From Scatophagus argus (Eukaryota > Chordata > Actinopteri > Scatophagidae), in contig NC_058511.1 in assembly GCF_020382885.2 (NCBI RefSeq), positions 20,078,504 through 20,142,503 on the forward strand: a stretch of 64,000 bases of DNA. The letters are read 5' to 3'. Shown one piece after another: positions 36,472-49,117 of this stretch. The translations under genes and the position numbers were made by a program. Numbering within the stretch: the first letter of the stretch is position 1; every line of letters begins with the position of its first letter. The notes under the pieces are model-generated. The model was not told the origin of the DNA. It was given only the letters and a program-made list of their open reading frames with translations, and made no database searches.

Positions 36472-37424
36472 TGTGAGTCCCCTCCAGTTTAATCACGAGC
36501 ACAAAGCGGTCTTTGGTTCCAGGCTTTTATCTGCGTCCTCAACATGCAGTTGCCACATGCCGATACGTCACGATACGTCATCAGTCCGTCAAGCCGTGAG
36601 GACTAAATAAATAAAATACACAAAAACACAAGCTGAGTTAAACAATAGAAAACATTCTCACAGAGAATAAGCATTCAACAATGTTACAAACAAATAAGAG
36701 AATAAACTCAACTTGTAAGTTATATTACCGAAATGCAAACAGGTCGTTACGTTACTAATATTCAAATGAGCTAACAAATTAGCATATTCAGGCCTCACTT
36801 ACAGAACGTAAACAAACACATAACGAGCGCACCTCATTGGCCGCGTTGGTACGAAGAAAACTTCAAGTCTTTCAGTCCTTCTTAACCACATCTTCTGTCA
36901 TACTGCAGCAACGTGACGACAACAAACATCTTCACTGACGCCAGTAAAGTCTCTTTCTCAAGGTGAGTCTCCCGAGTGCAGGTAATAATAACCCGACCCC
37001 CCGCGGAGACAAACTACATTAGTTTGATAGTCATGTTCATTAACAAGGAAAAAAATAACCAAACATAAATGATTATTTTTAAACTCAAAACTATTTATGA
37101 ACTTAACTTAAACTGACTCAGTTACAAGTGGCAACAGGAAGTTTCCTTGAAATAGCACTCTGAATTCAGAGAACAAATTTGATGATATATTTATTATTCA
37201 TATTCATTGTGTTTACATTTTATTTACCTTGATTTATTTATTCATTCATTCATTTGTTTGTTATATTGATGGAATCATGTATTATTGTATGATTAGCTGA
37301 AAGAAATTTTGATTTAATAACTGAATGTAACTTTTCCAAGTTTCCCGGACATGCTTTTATTGTGAAATCGGTTCGAACTCGCTATTTCCAAAGTGTCTCG
37401 TATATGAACGCGCGTTTTTGTTAC
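36472..37424 (+). other. NLR upstream region, unit B
   Basis: Collinear with 15153-16105. It keeps the AAG|GTGAGT donor-like site near 36961. No gene signal. Confidence 0.35.
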
Positions 37425-37481
37425 TTTCACTTCCTCTCAGCTGCTGATGCAGATTATTTAGTGGCTCCGCACTCAAAGGTA
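37425..37481 (+). promoter_or_regulatory. NLR unit B ETS/IRF-type element and untranslated first exon
   Basis: TTTCACTTCC at 37425-37434 is unchanged, as is the CACTCAAAG|GTAAAC donor, although nearby bases differ from unit A (GCGCGTTTTTG for GCACGTTTGTG). Confidence 0.5.
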
Positions 37482-37548
37482 AACGTGTGTTTTTCTCTCT
37501 GTTGTTCTCTAATGACTCGTGTTATGTGACTGTTTGTGCCTTCCGTTA

Positions 37549-37812
37549 GCCTGTGAATATTCTCATTCATCCAGGTCATGGTTATCTCAAGGAAATTCAA
37601 TCGAATGCAACTGGACTTAGTTATTTGTCTTTGAAGACGTTTCACCTCTCATCCAAGAGGCTTCATCAGTTCATGCTCGCTTGACTAGGCTGGGACTAGT
37701 CCAACTAGCTGGTGTGGAGACCCAGGTATTTAACCTCTGTGGAGGCATTCACATGACCAGTGGTTAAATACCTGGATGGAAGTCCAGTTGCATTCGATTG
37801 AATTTCCTTGAG
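37549..37812 (-). mobile_element. Solo PLTR of the Penelope-like element (unit B)
   Basis: 264 nt made of one terminal repeat plus the short inverted tail, flanked by the same 13-bp duplication GTGCCTTCCGTTA at 37536-37548 and 37813-37825 as the full element of unit A. The 2.8-kb body is missing exactly between the two terminal repeats. Confidence 0.92.
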
Positions 37813-38341
37813 GTGCCTTCCGTTACTTTGACTCGATCCTCAGAGTCCAAAGTGTTTGAATGTGTGGCAGGAGTCGAGTCTGTCGGCCGACACGATCGAC
37901 CGCTCGGCTCTTGTGCTTTTTAGCAGAAGACGTTTGAAAGAGTGAAAAGCGGCTTCAGCTGTGATGCTAACAGCTGCTAACAGTCAGGAGTCAGTGGGAA
38001 AGCTTGTTTATTCTCACACTTTGTTTGTTCGGGAAAAAATACGTAAAGGAGGTCACGTTCATTACCGTAAAAATGAGAGTAGAGACGCACTGCAATCTGT
38101 CCGTGTTTTAAACTGGCACCATTCAACTTGAATCATTAAAGAGCCTGAAAGTCCAACAAATCTTCGAGTAGAGATTAAAGTGCAGCTCAGAGTGTCAGCA
38201 TTTCTACGATGTCATGTCAGCTGTCAGCTTTGTGTTTCGTCCAATCACAGCTCTGGATGTTTGTCATGTGGCTGAGGGGACTGCTGATCAACACTGTGTG
38301 ACAGCATGTTGTTGTGTTTGTGTGAAGGTGTGGGCTCTGCT

Positions 38342-41300
38342 ATGAATCAGTGTGAGGAGACAGAGGAGGGAGTCCCTCCCTCTAAAACCACTCTGTGTGG
38401 GGAACATGACAGCCAGACCAAAGCTCAGAGGTGAGATGAGGATCTCTAACTGTCCATGACTCTTCTCCATGTCACAGCTCAGCACTCACATCACTCCACC
38501 ATCATTATTCACACTCAAAGCTCTGTGTGTGTTGTGTTGAAGCCCCGAGCAGCAGCAGAGACCAGACTGTCCTGAACCTGAACCCAGCTGTGTGTCCATG
38601 AAGAGTGACAGGTCCATGCGTCCACCAATATTGTTTAAAGGACGACTTCCTTCAGAGACTCAGTAAGTCAACACAGTCCCAGTTAGCAGGAACTTTCCCA
38701 TAACTTCCTGTGATCCTGGCTGCTTCAGATTCTTCTTCATTGACTTCATATTTCTTCATATTTACTCAGGAGCTGCATGAGAGCAGGTAGAGACCATCAT
38801 GGATTTGTTCTGCCCCTCCACATGCTGTCCCTTCACTTTGATTGTTCCTTCTAATCAACTCATCAAGTGAACCCCCCCCCCAATAGAACACTCAGATCAC
38901 AGAGTGCAGGTTTACTTACAGTTCCCAGAATTCATAAAAGTAGAACGGGAGGACGAGCCTTTAGCTATCATGCAGCCCTGCTGTGGAACCAGTTGCCAAT
39001 CTGGGTTTGACAGGCAGACACCACCTCCACTTTTAAGACTAAACTTAAAACCTTTCTGTTTAGTAAAGCATATAGTTAGCACCAAATAAAGTGTGTAGGG
39101 CTGGTAGGCATAGTTTCACTCACCTCATGATATATAGCCACAGGTAGAGGTGGCAGGTAGGTAGGTAGGTCTGACTAACTGTTAATCTTTAAATCTCTAT
39201 CATAGCTAAGCTGCTATAGGCCTATGCTGCCGGGGGACACAAACATGATCCACCAAGCAGTTTCCCCTCCTCCTTTTCCTCTTCTATCCTCTCCCCTCGT
39301 CAGATTAACATGCAGTTCATTATTTTATGTCACTAACTGTGTGTCCAGTGCTCCTCGTAGTCTTGTGTCTCTCCCTCCCTCTCTCTCTCTCTCTCTCTCT
39401 GTATCTTTCTGCAGGTATCTCTCCATCCAGATCTTCAAGTTGAACTGTAGCCGGCTCTATGACCAACCCAATGTGTATTGTTGACATCTGCCTGTCATTC
39501 CTCTATGTACCGACTATGGGCGGGGTGGTTCTCCCCACGGGCCGAAATCGAACTGATAGGATAGTGATTCTCAACGTCACATAAAAAAAGAATACATGAA
39601 TGTTACAGCAGTTCATTATAATTTTCATTACTATAATTTTCTTATAACTTGTGAAATGTTAAAATCATTGAGGTGGTAGCAAAAAGTGAAACTAAAACAG
39701 TTGAGATTTTGTTTTGCTTATCTTTTTAGTAATGTCATTTCTCATGTTGCAAATTGCTTTCCTGCCTGTACAACATCCATTGCACGTCTGCCCGTCCTGG
39801 GTGAGGGATCCCTCCTCTGTTGCTCACCCTGAGGTTTCTTCCATTTTTTCCTGTTAAAGGTTTTTCTGGGAGTTTTTCCTTAGTCGATGTGAGGGTCGAA
39901 GGGCAGAGGATGTTGCTGATGTTATGTTAAGCCCTTTGAGACAAACTGCTTGTAAAAATGGGCTATACAAATAAAGTTGACTTGACTTGACTTGAACAAA
40001 ATAGACGAGGTTGGATTTTATTTTCCAGCAGCTTTTTTCAGTTTCAAAGATTCAGAGCAGTTTGTTGTTCACTCTCACTACAGAGCTGGGCTGAACAATT
40101 GAAATCAGCCAATAGCACATCTGGACTGTTGACTCCTTCAGGCTGTTCATTTGAGGTACATGACATCAGGGTCAGTTAGAGTCCACATCAGAAAGCAAAG
40201 GGAGGCTTCCAGTGTGTCGTCATCACATTCACACTGAAGTCAAAATGCTGTTTGCTGACGAGCACATTAACTGTCCCCTCAGTCCTGCATGAAGGCTTGC
40301 AAATCCTCATGAGACAGAGGAGCGTCCCCTCCTGTCCTGCTGTCCTCCTGCCTTTGTCATGTCTCCCTGGAGAGCTCCTGTTCCCTCCTCTTCCTCTCTC
40401 TGACCTTCACTGAGATGCTCACATCTCCAGGAGTCGGCAGAGCTTTGAATGTTTTGTCTCCAGCTTGACCATCAAAGTGAAGCTTTGAGAGGCGCATTAG
40501 TTTGTCTGTGTGTTTCTATCAGTGTGGACCAGCAGACAGCAGACTCTCCTGTACCCAGCCGTGTGTCCATGAAGAGTGACGGGTCCATGTTTGAACCTCT
40601 TAAGTTCAGAGGTGGACACGACTCTGCTGAAGGAAGGTAAGAGTTTAAAGCAGATGAGTTTGATGTTCTGCAGCTTCTCCTTCTATCAAGTCAGTCCACA
40701 AAAAGATCTACCAGTTGGTCTCAGCTTTCAGACCCCACTGGCTCCAGATTTGACATTACAAAGTGACTGTAAGGCAGCTGCTCGGTGGTCTCAGTCTGCT
40801 GATTCCAGCAAAGGTTTTTCAAACTCATTTTGTTTCCTGTAGCTTTTTCACTTTTCTGTAAGCAGGAGATTTAGTCCACAGAAACACATCAGCTTTCCAG
40901 GAAGTTTGGCTGAAACTTATGTTTTGACCAACCAAACACTTTGTCAGCAGGTGACAGTGAGCTGCTTCTTAGACCAACCTGAAGGGGGCCTCATTGGTGC
41001 CAGAAAACTGGATCAGCTGATCCTTGAAAAGCAACAAGTGCTAAAATGTGTGTAATCATCACACGTCCTGTTTTCTCCACAGAGTTCAGCAGCAACAGTC
41101 AGATGTTCTCGGTGGTCAGTCTGTCCAGCAGAATCCAGCAGACCTGGACTCCATATTCATGGTGTGTAAATGTCCAACAACAACTTTTAGCTCAGCTCCA
41201 AATCAAATCAACACAATTTTTATCTTTGTTTTATTCTTTTCCAGCATCTTGAGGAGAACGTTGTGACTTTTGTGAAGAACGAGCTGAAGAAGATCCAGAA

Positions 41301-41473
41301 GGTTCTGAGTCCAGATTACTCAGAAAGCTTAGAGAGGCAGAGTGAGCATGAGGAGGTGTTGGATGGTGAGGATGAAGAGCAGAGGAGCAGCAGCAGAGAT
41401 GCATTTCTGAAGATCACACTGCACTTCCTGAGGAGAATGAAGCAGGAGGAGCTGGCTGACCGTCTGCACAGCA
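38342..41473 (+). CDS. NLR B N-terminal exons 2-6
   Basis: Five exons with the same phases as in A. Exon 41245-41473 is identical to unit A at protein level, in contrast with unit C. The duplicated MKSD.SM peptide exons are both kept. Confidence 0.78.
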
Positions 41474-44400
41474 GTAAGAGGATTTTCCACACTCCACTTT
41501 TCTCACATTAACACCAACATCCACTCACTGATTTGTTGTGTTTTCATTCAGGAACTGTTGCTCCAGTTTGTCGACGTCAGCTCCAATCTGAGCTGAAGAA
41601 GAAGTCTGAGTGTGTGTTTGAGGGGATTGCTAAAGCAGGAAACCCGACCCTCCTGAATCAGATCTACACAGAGCTCTACATCACAGAGGGAGGGACTGCA
41701 GAGGTCAATGAAGAACATGAGGTCAGACAGATTGAAACAACATCCAGGAAAACCACAAGACCAGAAACAACAATCAGACAAGAAGACATCTTTAAAGCCT
41801 CACCTGGAAGAGATGGACCAATCAGAACAGTGATGACAAAGGGAGTGGCTGGCATTGGGAAAACAGTCTTAACACAGAAGTTCACTCTGGACTGGGCTGA
41901 AGACAAAGCCAACCAGGACGTCCACTTCACATTTCCATTCACTTTCAGAGAGCTGAATGTGCTGAGAGAGAAAAGGTTCAGCTTGGTGGAACTTGTTCAT
42001 GACTTCTTCACTGAAACCAAAGAAGCAGGAATCTGCAAGTTTGAGAAGTTCCAGGTTGTGTTCATCTTTGACGGTCTGGATGAGTGTCGACTTCCTCTGG
42101 ACTTCCACTACAATGAGATCCTGACTGATGTCACAGAGTCCACCTCAGTGGATGTGCTGCTGACAAACCTCATCAGGGGGAATCTGCTTCCCTCTGCTCG
42201 CCTCTGGATAACCACACGACCTGCAGCAGCCAATCAGATCCCTCCTGAGTGTGTTGACATGGTGACAGAGGTGAGAGGGTTCACTGACCCACAGAAGGAG
42301 GAGTACTTCAGGAAGAGATCCAGAGATGAGGAGCAGGCCAGCAGAATCATCTCCCACATCAAGACATCACGAAGCCTCCACATCATGTGCCACATCCCAG
42401 TCTTCTGCTGGATCACTGCTACAGTTCTGGAGGATGTGTTGAAGACCAGAGAGGGAGGAGAGCTGCCCAAGACCCTGACTGAGATGTACATCCACTTCCT
42501 GGTGGTTCAGTACAAAGTGAAGAACATCAAGTATGATGGAGGAGCTGTTACAGATCCACAGTGGAGTCCAGACAGCAGGAAGATGATTAAGTCTCTGGGA
42601 AAACTGGCTTTTCAGCAGCTGCAGAAAGGAAACCTGATCTTCTATGAATCAGACCTGACAGACTGTGGCATCGATATCAGAGCAGCCTCAGTGTACTCAG
42701 GAGTGTTCACCCAGATCTTTAAAGAGGAGAGAGGACTGTACCAGGACAAGGTGTTCTGCTTCATCCATCTGAGTGTTCAGGAGTTTCTGGCTGCTCTTCA
42801 TGTCCACCAGACATTCAACAAATCTGGTGTCAATCTTATGTCAGGAAAACCGTCATCCTTCAGAAACAAACAGGAACAAACTCATCTGTACCAGAGTGCT
42901 GTGGATGAGGCTTTGCAGAGTCCAAATGGACACCTGGACTTGTTCCTCCGCTTCCTCCTGGGTCTTTCACTTCAGACCAATGAGACTCTCCTACGAGGTC
43001 TGATGAAACACACAGGAAGTATCTCACAGACCAAACAGAAAACAGTCAGGTACATCAAGAAGAAGCTCAGTGAGAATCTGTCTCCAGAGAGGAGCATCAA
43101 TCTGTTCCACTGTCTGAATGAACTGAATGATGGTTCTCTGGTGGAGGAGATCCAACAGTCCCTGAGGTCAGGAAGTCTCTCCACAGATAAACTGTCTCCT
43201 GCTCAGTGGTCAGCTCTGGTCTTCATCTTACTGTCATCAGAAGAAGATCTGGACGTGTTTGACCTGAAGAAATACTCTGCTTCAGAGGAGGCTCTTCTGA
43301 GGCTGCTGCCAGTGGTCAAAGCCTCCAACAAAGCTCTGTAAGTGAACACAGAACTGCAGATTCTGACTGGATCACATGTGACGGGTTGTTCTCAAATAAT
43401 ATGTGTTTTGGTCAAATAAGACTCGAAAAATGTAGTTGATAGGTTGATCAGTTGAAAAACCTGCAAAGTGTTAGAATCACATCAAAGATCAGGACCCAAA
43501 GTGCAGACCCTGACACCAGAGTTGAGGTGAACAAAAGGAACTTTAATGAAACAGAAGCAGGCAAACAAAAGGCGACTGTGAGTCCTGGTAAAAATGGTCC
43601 AAACAAAGAAGATCCAGAAACCATAAGCAACACTGAGACCACCGGAAAACAGAGAACGTAGGGTTTGCCAGGGAACTCAGAGAAACACAGCAAATCCACA
43701 ACAAACACAAGGACAGCACAGGTGTATATAGGTGATGTAACGAGACACAGGTGAAACTAATCAGGGAGGAGGAAACTGTCAAAAAGGAGGGAAAACAGAC
43801 AAAGACAGGAAATGACAAGCTAAACAAGACACAAGAGGAGACAAACTAGAAAATAAAAGTGAAAACTAACTGAAACTTCAACGTGACATAAACTGTTTCT
43901 TCACTTTCGCTGACCCTCCACAGGAGTGAGATGAATTAACTTGTGAAGGGTGACCCATAACTGTTTTATACTTTTATATTTTTGCTGTCATTTTATTACT
44001 CAAATAACTTCCAGTGTGAGTCATATCAAATATACAATGAAATGTTTTCTTATATGTCCTGTATGTTTTGTTTAGGCTGAGTGGCTGTAATCTGTCAGAG
44101 AGAAGCTGTGAAGCTCTGTCCTCAGTTCTCAGCTCCCAGTCCTCTAGTCTGAGAGAGCTGGACCTGAGTAACAACGACCTGCAGGATTCAGGAGTGAAGC
44201 TGCTGTCTGCTGGACTGAAGAGTCCAAAGTGTCAGCTGGAGACTCTCAGGTCAGGATTCTGCTTCTGATGCAACAGATGTCCATGTCAGTTTTGTTGGAC
44301 ATATACATGCTGATGTCACTGATGATAGCCACCAATCTGTTTGTGTGTGTGTGTGTCCAGGTTGTCAGGCTGTATGATCACACAGGAAGGCTGTACTTCT

Positions 44401-46636
44401 CTGGCCTCAGCTCTGAGATCCAACCCCTCCCATCTGAGAGAGCTGGACCTGAGCTACAATCATCCAGGAGACTCAGGAGTGGAGCTGCTGTCTGCTGGAC
44501 TGGAGGATCCACACTGGAGACTGGACACTCTCAGGTATGAACAGACAACAGGAGCTCACACACAGTTTGTCTGTCACAGTGACAAGCTGAGGACTGTTGG
44601 TTCACAGTGTGGACCAGCAGCACTGCTGATAACAGTGAAGACAGTAACTGATGTGCTGAGAGTCCCTGTCCCCACTGAGACTGACCTCCTAACTAATATC
44701 ACACCAGGATCTGCTGTCCATCATTTACTGGCCACCACACACACTCTGTGACAAATACAGTCAAAAAAGATTTACGAATGAAATAATATAAAGTGTTGAT
44801 GAACCATCATGCAGAATCCTCAAGAGGTTCAAGGTTCAGTCTTGACAATCCGTGTACCTTCGTTTCAGTTGATTTCCTGTTGTGAAACAAAAATTGCAAA
44901 ATAAAAAAGATTTATTTTGTTTGTATAAAATCTCTTCTTTCCATCACTGGTGACATAAAACAAAGCAGATAATCAGAGTTCAGTCAGGTTCTGCAACAAG
45001 GACTCTGACTGCATCCCAGCAGCTGGAGGCTGTTGATCTAAATACACAACAGTGAACATGCATATCAGGAAGTGGATCTGCTCTCCTCCAGTAGTTCATT
45101 GAAGACCTGATGTGAGTTATGAAGGAGATGATGCACAGGCAGACATGGAGCTCACACAGTGTTGCCTGTGCTGCTCTTTGGGCCACACAAATGGATGGAG
45201 AGGCCACGAAGCAGAAGCTGACCATCTCTAAGGTTCTTCCAGCACATCAAAAGGCTCTGAAGGTTCTGCCTGATGTCCTCACAGTCAAATCTGTCCTTCA
45301 GTGTCTTCACTGCTGTGTCTCAGCATTTCTTTTCCACTGGAAAGATGACTAAAGGCGAGCGCAGACCAGCTGGAGACTGACGGCGCTCAGTGGCTTTGGT
45401 GTTTCAGTGTGGACTCTGGAAGCTCCTGACAGGCCAGATCAAACTTTCTTCAATTGCTGATCAATCAGGAAACGAATCAAACGTGAGCTCGAACTGAAGG
45501 TCAGAGAACAATCGATCTATCAGAAAAACACATATTTAGCAGGTTTGTGTGCATCATGAATCACAGTTTGGGAGCTTCATCACATGTGAGTCACAGTCAG
45601 AAAAGTGGATGTCAGCTGGTTTCTTCTTCTCTTGTTGTTTTCTTCTGAATGTTTGATGTCGAGTTGAACTGAGTCTGTGTATGAAATGTGTTTTCTAAAT
45701 GCAGCTGTTTTGTCTTCATGGTGGATCTGAGTGAAGGTTGATGAAGATCATTGATGAGGAAGCTTCTGAAGGTTCATTCTGACTTTGTTTCTTCCTCCAG
45801 GGTGGAACATGGTGGACAGCAGAGGCTGAAACCTGGTCTGAGGAAGTGTAAGTGTGTGTTGACTTTGATTGATGAAAACAAGGCAGCACATGTTAAAGTA
45901 GTTTCAGTCTAAAGCTTGTGTATCTGCATTCAGCTCTCAGTTTGATAGAAGATCCAACAAGATGAGTCACTGTGAAGTTTTGATCTAATGAACAGTCAGT
46001 CTGTTAATGAAGCAACAAATGAAGCCATCAGGTGTGTTAGATGATAAACTGCTGCTGTATTGTGTCTTGTTCTCTCCATCAGATGCCTGTGAACTCACAG
46101 TGGACACAAACACAGTAAACACAAACCTCAAACTGTCTGACAACAACAGGAAGGTGACAGCAGTGAGAGAGGAGCAGCCTCATCCTGATCATCCAGAGAG
46201 GTTTGACTGCTGGCCTCAGCTGCTGTGTAGAACTGGTCTGACTGGTCGCTGCTACTGGGAGGTCGAGTGGACTGGAGGAGTTGATATATCAGTGACTTAC
46301 AGAGGAATCAGAAGGAAAGGAAACACTGATGACTGTGTGTTTGGATGGAATAATCAGTCCTGGAGTCTGAGCTGCTCTGATGTTGGTTTCTCTGTCAGGC
46401 ACAATAACAGAAGAACATACCTCCACTCCTCCTCCTCCTCCTCCTCCTCCTCCTCTGTCTCTCACAGAGTTGCAGTGTATGTGGACTGTCCTGCTGGCAC
46501 TCTGTCCTTCTACAGAGTCTCCTCTGACACACTGATCCACCTCCACACCTTCAACACCACATTCACTAAACCTCTTTATGCTGGATTCGGGTTCTGGTCG
46601 TTCAGTTTCTCCTCAGTGTCTCTGTGTTCAGTGTAG
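38342..46636 (+). CDS. Fish NLR with FISNA-NACHT-LRR-PRY/SPRY, unit B
   Basis: Exons: 38342-38430, 38543-38662, 40523-40636, 41083-41161, 41245-41473, 41552-43337, 44076-44249, 44361-44534, 45801-45847 and 46083-46636. They total 3366 nt, 1121 codons plus stop, all in frame. Role and domain order are as for the unit A gene. The LRR region is one exon shorter and the SPRY serine run is shorter. N-terminal replacements against A include Lys for His in EPLKFRGG and Gln for His in VQQNPADLD. No disabling change was seen, so this looks like a second functional paralogue. AATAAA at 46813. Confidence 0.88.
38873..39997 (+). mobile_element. LINE-type 3' insertion in NLR B intron
   Basis: Same insertion site and pentamer tail as in unit A (TGAAC at 38868-38872 and 39993-39997), with minor substitutions such as ATGCAGCCC for AGGCACCCC. 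It predates the A-B duplication. Confidence 0.65.
41552..43337 (+). CDS. NLR B main exon: FISNA, NACHT, winged helix
   Basis: Eight residues of about 595 differ from unit A. Four are private to B when C is used as outgroup: Thr in QIETTS, Arg in LREKRFS, Tyr in VVQYKV and Gln in AFQQL. Walker A and B are intact. Confidence 0.93.
43464..43892. repeat. Intron repeat block, unit B copy
   Basis: Counterpart of 24990-25430. It lacks one copy of the doubled AACTTTAATG found in A and C. Confidence 0.5.
44076..44534 (+). CDS. NLR B LRR exons (two)
   Basis: 174-nt exons at 44076-44249 and 44361-44534. The second is the conserved last repeat exon; the middle exon of unit A is missing, apparently by exon-intron unit loss. 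Confidence 0.9.
45801..46636 (+). CDS. NLR B linker and PRY/SPRY exons
   Basis: Linker 45801-45847, SPRY 46083-46636. Against unit A there are about ten replacements plus length changes: CWPQ for CRPQ, GVDIS for GVYIS, GNTDD for GKTDD, loss of one Val in CSDVG, a shorter serine run (46425-46454) and FWSFSFSSV for FWTDSSV. Confidence 0.9.
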
Positions 46637-47310
46637 GAGGGAGAGTCTCCTCCTGTTAGAGAAACACACACACACACACACACACAGTTTGAAATAACTT
46701 GTAATCCTTTTAAATCTGTTTTCATTCAGGTTTTGTAACAAAGATTTTAGTTTGATGTTTTCTGTACTTTACAATCTGAACTGATTTCTCACATAAATAA
46801 GCATTTTTATCCAATAAAATCAGGTTCCAGACTCTCACATCATCTAAAGATTTTTTCCTGATCACTTTGATATTAATGTTGATGTTATTGGTGTGTAATT
46901 GATCCTGGGAAGGTTGAAAGCTGTCAGAAATCCTTCAGAGTCATTTCCACAGTAAATCTGTGTATATGAATGGATGGAGGTGAGTGTCAGTGTTCCAGGG
47001 ATATAAGAAACATGTTGATGAGACATTCTGACACTTCTGTCAAAAATCAACTCATATTGTAAAAAAAAAAAAAAAAAATCAAAATGTTCATTTTCATGCA
47101 TTTTGTCTTTCTTCTTCACTTCTGCTGTTTGTCTTAAATTTGGGCTGAATGAGACGTTTTTAGCACTACACTTCCCATCATTCTTTGGGTGATGTAACAG
47201 GAAGTGTAGTGTTGCAGTGGAGTCAGTCGCTGTGTGTCTGTAGTTGCTCCACTTCCCCTCAGGCCCTGGTACTACAGAACAGCATCCGTCACACAGAGGC
47301 CACTTGGAGA

Positions 47311-47799
47311 GCAGAGGGAAAGTGGAGGGTGGAGGAGCAGGGAGTCCAATCCAATGAACTGGTCCTCGTCCACTCTGAGCCAGCAGATGGACCAGCAGTT
47401 GTCTCCTCAGAGCTTCAGCTGACTGCTGGCACTTTGGATGATGTTTTAATTGTTGTGCTGCTTTGCTGCCAGGTCAGTTTGCACTGCTGGTACTGCAGAT
47501 ATTAAGAACACAAATGAAGACTGAGACATGACGGAACATGAAGATTATTTTATTGTTCTTCTCTACTTGTCGCAGCTGTTGGTTGAATGTATGCCTGATG
47601 TAATGTCTCCCCCTGCTGGTGTCAGCCTGTCAGCACAGGTGATGGACACAACAAGTGAGACACCTGGCAGGTCCAAGTCTGGTGGGTTGAAGACTCAAAA
47701 CTTCACAACCTTACAAAGTGGGAACTTTTGAAAAGCACAGCTGAGAAATAGAATTTAGTCTTCATCCCAGAGGCGCTGTTAGATCCACAGTCTGTGGTC
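47311..47799 (+). other. Unit B distal flank
   Basis: Unique sequence after the homology to A ends. No gene recognised; an open frame at 47185-47505 crosses the homology boundary and has no motif. Confidence 0.3.
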
Positions 47800-47887
47800 T
47801 CAAATGAGCTAACAAATTAGCATATTCAAGCCTTACATACAGAACGTAAACAAACACATAACGAGCGCACCTCATTGGCCGCGTTAA

Positions 47888-49117
47888 CCCAAGGGGAAGC
47901 AGTAGTGGGCGGTACTTTGCCGGGGTCCGCATGTGAGAAATCCCGCCACGCCCCCCGCAAAAAAAGGATAAAAAAATATATAAATAATCAATTAATTATT
48001 GGCGCCAAGTTAGGTGGCATCAGATTTCTTTTTTCCTAATGGGATTTCTCAAGGAAATTCAATCGAATGCAACTGGACTTAGTTATTTGTCTTTGAAGAC
48101 GTTTCACCTCTCATCCAAGAGGCTTCATCAGTTCATGCTCGCTTGACTAGGCTGGGACTAGTCCAACTAGCTGGTGTGGAGACCCAGGTATTTAACCTCT
48201 GTGGAGGCATTCACATGGCCAGTGGTGTCATAAGCTCGTTTAGTGTTCCATTGTGACAAACGACAGTCGTTGAGACAGTCGTTGGGGATGGTAAAGTTGG
48301 TTTCGACTTCGTTACTGCTCTGTTGTGTTGTAACGACAGTCGTTAGAGTCACATGGGGTCCTTTGTGAATGGCAGTTTTCCTTAGAGGCTAAGTTGTGGA
48401 ATCTCCTGGGAAGAGATGAAAGGGCAGCATTGTAAATTGGAGATAGGTGGTGTCGCAGACCTCCTCCTCTGTTGAGAGATGGTTTTTCTAATTTCTAAAC
48501 GACTGTCTCAACGACTGTCGTTTGTCACAATGGAACACTAAACGAGCTTATGACACCACTGGTCATGTGAATGCCTCCACAGAGGTTAAATACCTGGGTC
48601 TCCACACCAGCTAGTTGGACTAGTCCCAGCCTAGTCAAGCGAGCAGGAACTGATGAAGCCTCTTGGATGAGAGGTGAAACATCTTCAAAGACAAATAACT
48701 AAGTCCAGTTGCATTCGATTGAATTTCCTTGAGATAACCATGACCTGGATGAATGAGAATATTCACAGGCCTAATGGGATTTGTGTATTTTGACTTTTTA
48801 TTGTTGTTATTTATATTCAATTATTTTATTTCTTTGTTGTACTTTTCTATGCTTGTGATATGAAATGTGTATTTTCTTTCAGTTCAGTTCAGTTCAGCTT
48901 TATTTAGAAAGCACTTTAAAAACAATATATATCTTGCATATATTTATGGTTGTGCACTTTAAATTGGTTAATGTTTAGTTTGTTTTATTGTATTTCTATC
49001 TGAATAAAGTTTATACATATACTTTTCACCCAATGTTCTCTTTGGGTTGGTGGGGGGGGGCGCACCACAGGGGCTGTTCGCCCAGGGCGTCATTCAGATT
49101 AGGACCGCCACTGGTTG
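47888..49117. mobile_element. Possible non-autonomous hAT element hosting a Penelope fragment
   Basis: The right end, read on the minus strand, begins CAGTGGCGGTCCTAATCTG at about 49116, a hAT-like terminus. A CAGTAGTGGGCGGTAC string at about 47899 could be the left end. Interior is AT-rich with no ORF, plus a TTCAG pentamer run at 48878-48897. No 8-bp TSD could be matched, so boundaries are uncertain. Confidence 0.4.
48048..48769. mobile_element. Truncated palindromic Penelope-like fragment
   Basis: Flanked by a 13-bp direct repeat CCTAATGGGATTT at 48035-48047 and 48770-48782. The left arm (about 48048-48276) is terminal-repeat sequence continuing into the 3' body. The right arm (about 48505-48733) is its reverse complement, ending with a further piece of the terminal repeat. 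Only about 0.2 kb of element body remains between the arms. Confidence 0.85.

Larger units (their letters stand above)
32748..47310 (+). repeat. Tandem NLR segmental unit B
   Basis: Starts at TGCACCTCTCTAGGG like unit A and stays collinear with it. Distinguishing events are a 330-nt loss at about 33042, a 6-nt loss in the 169-bp repeat, a solo PLTR, one fewer LRR exon and no SINE before the linker intron. Confidence 0.9.
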
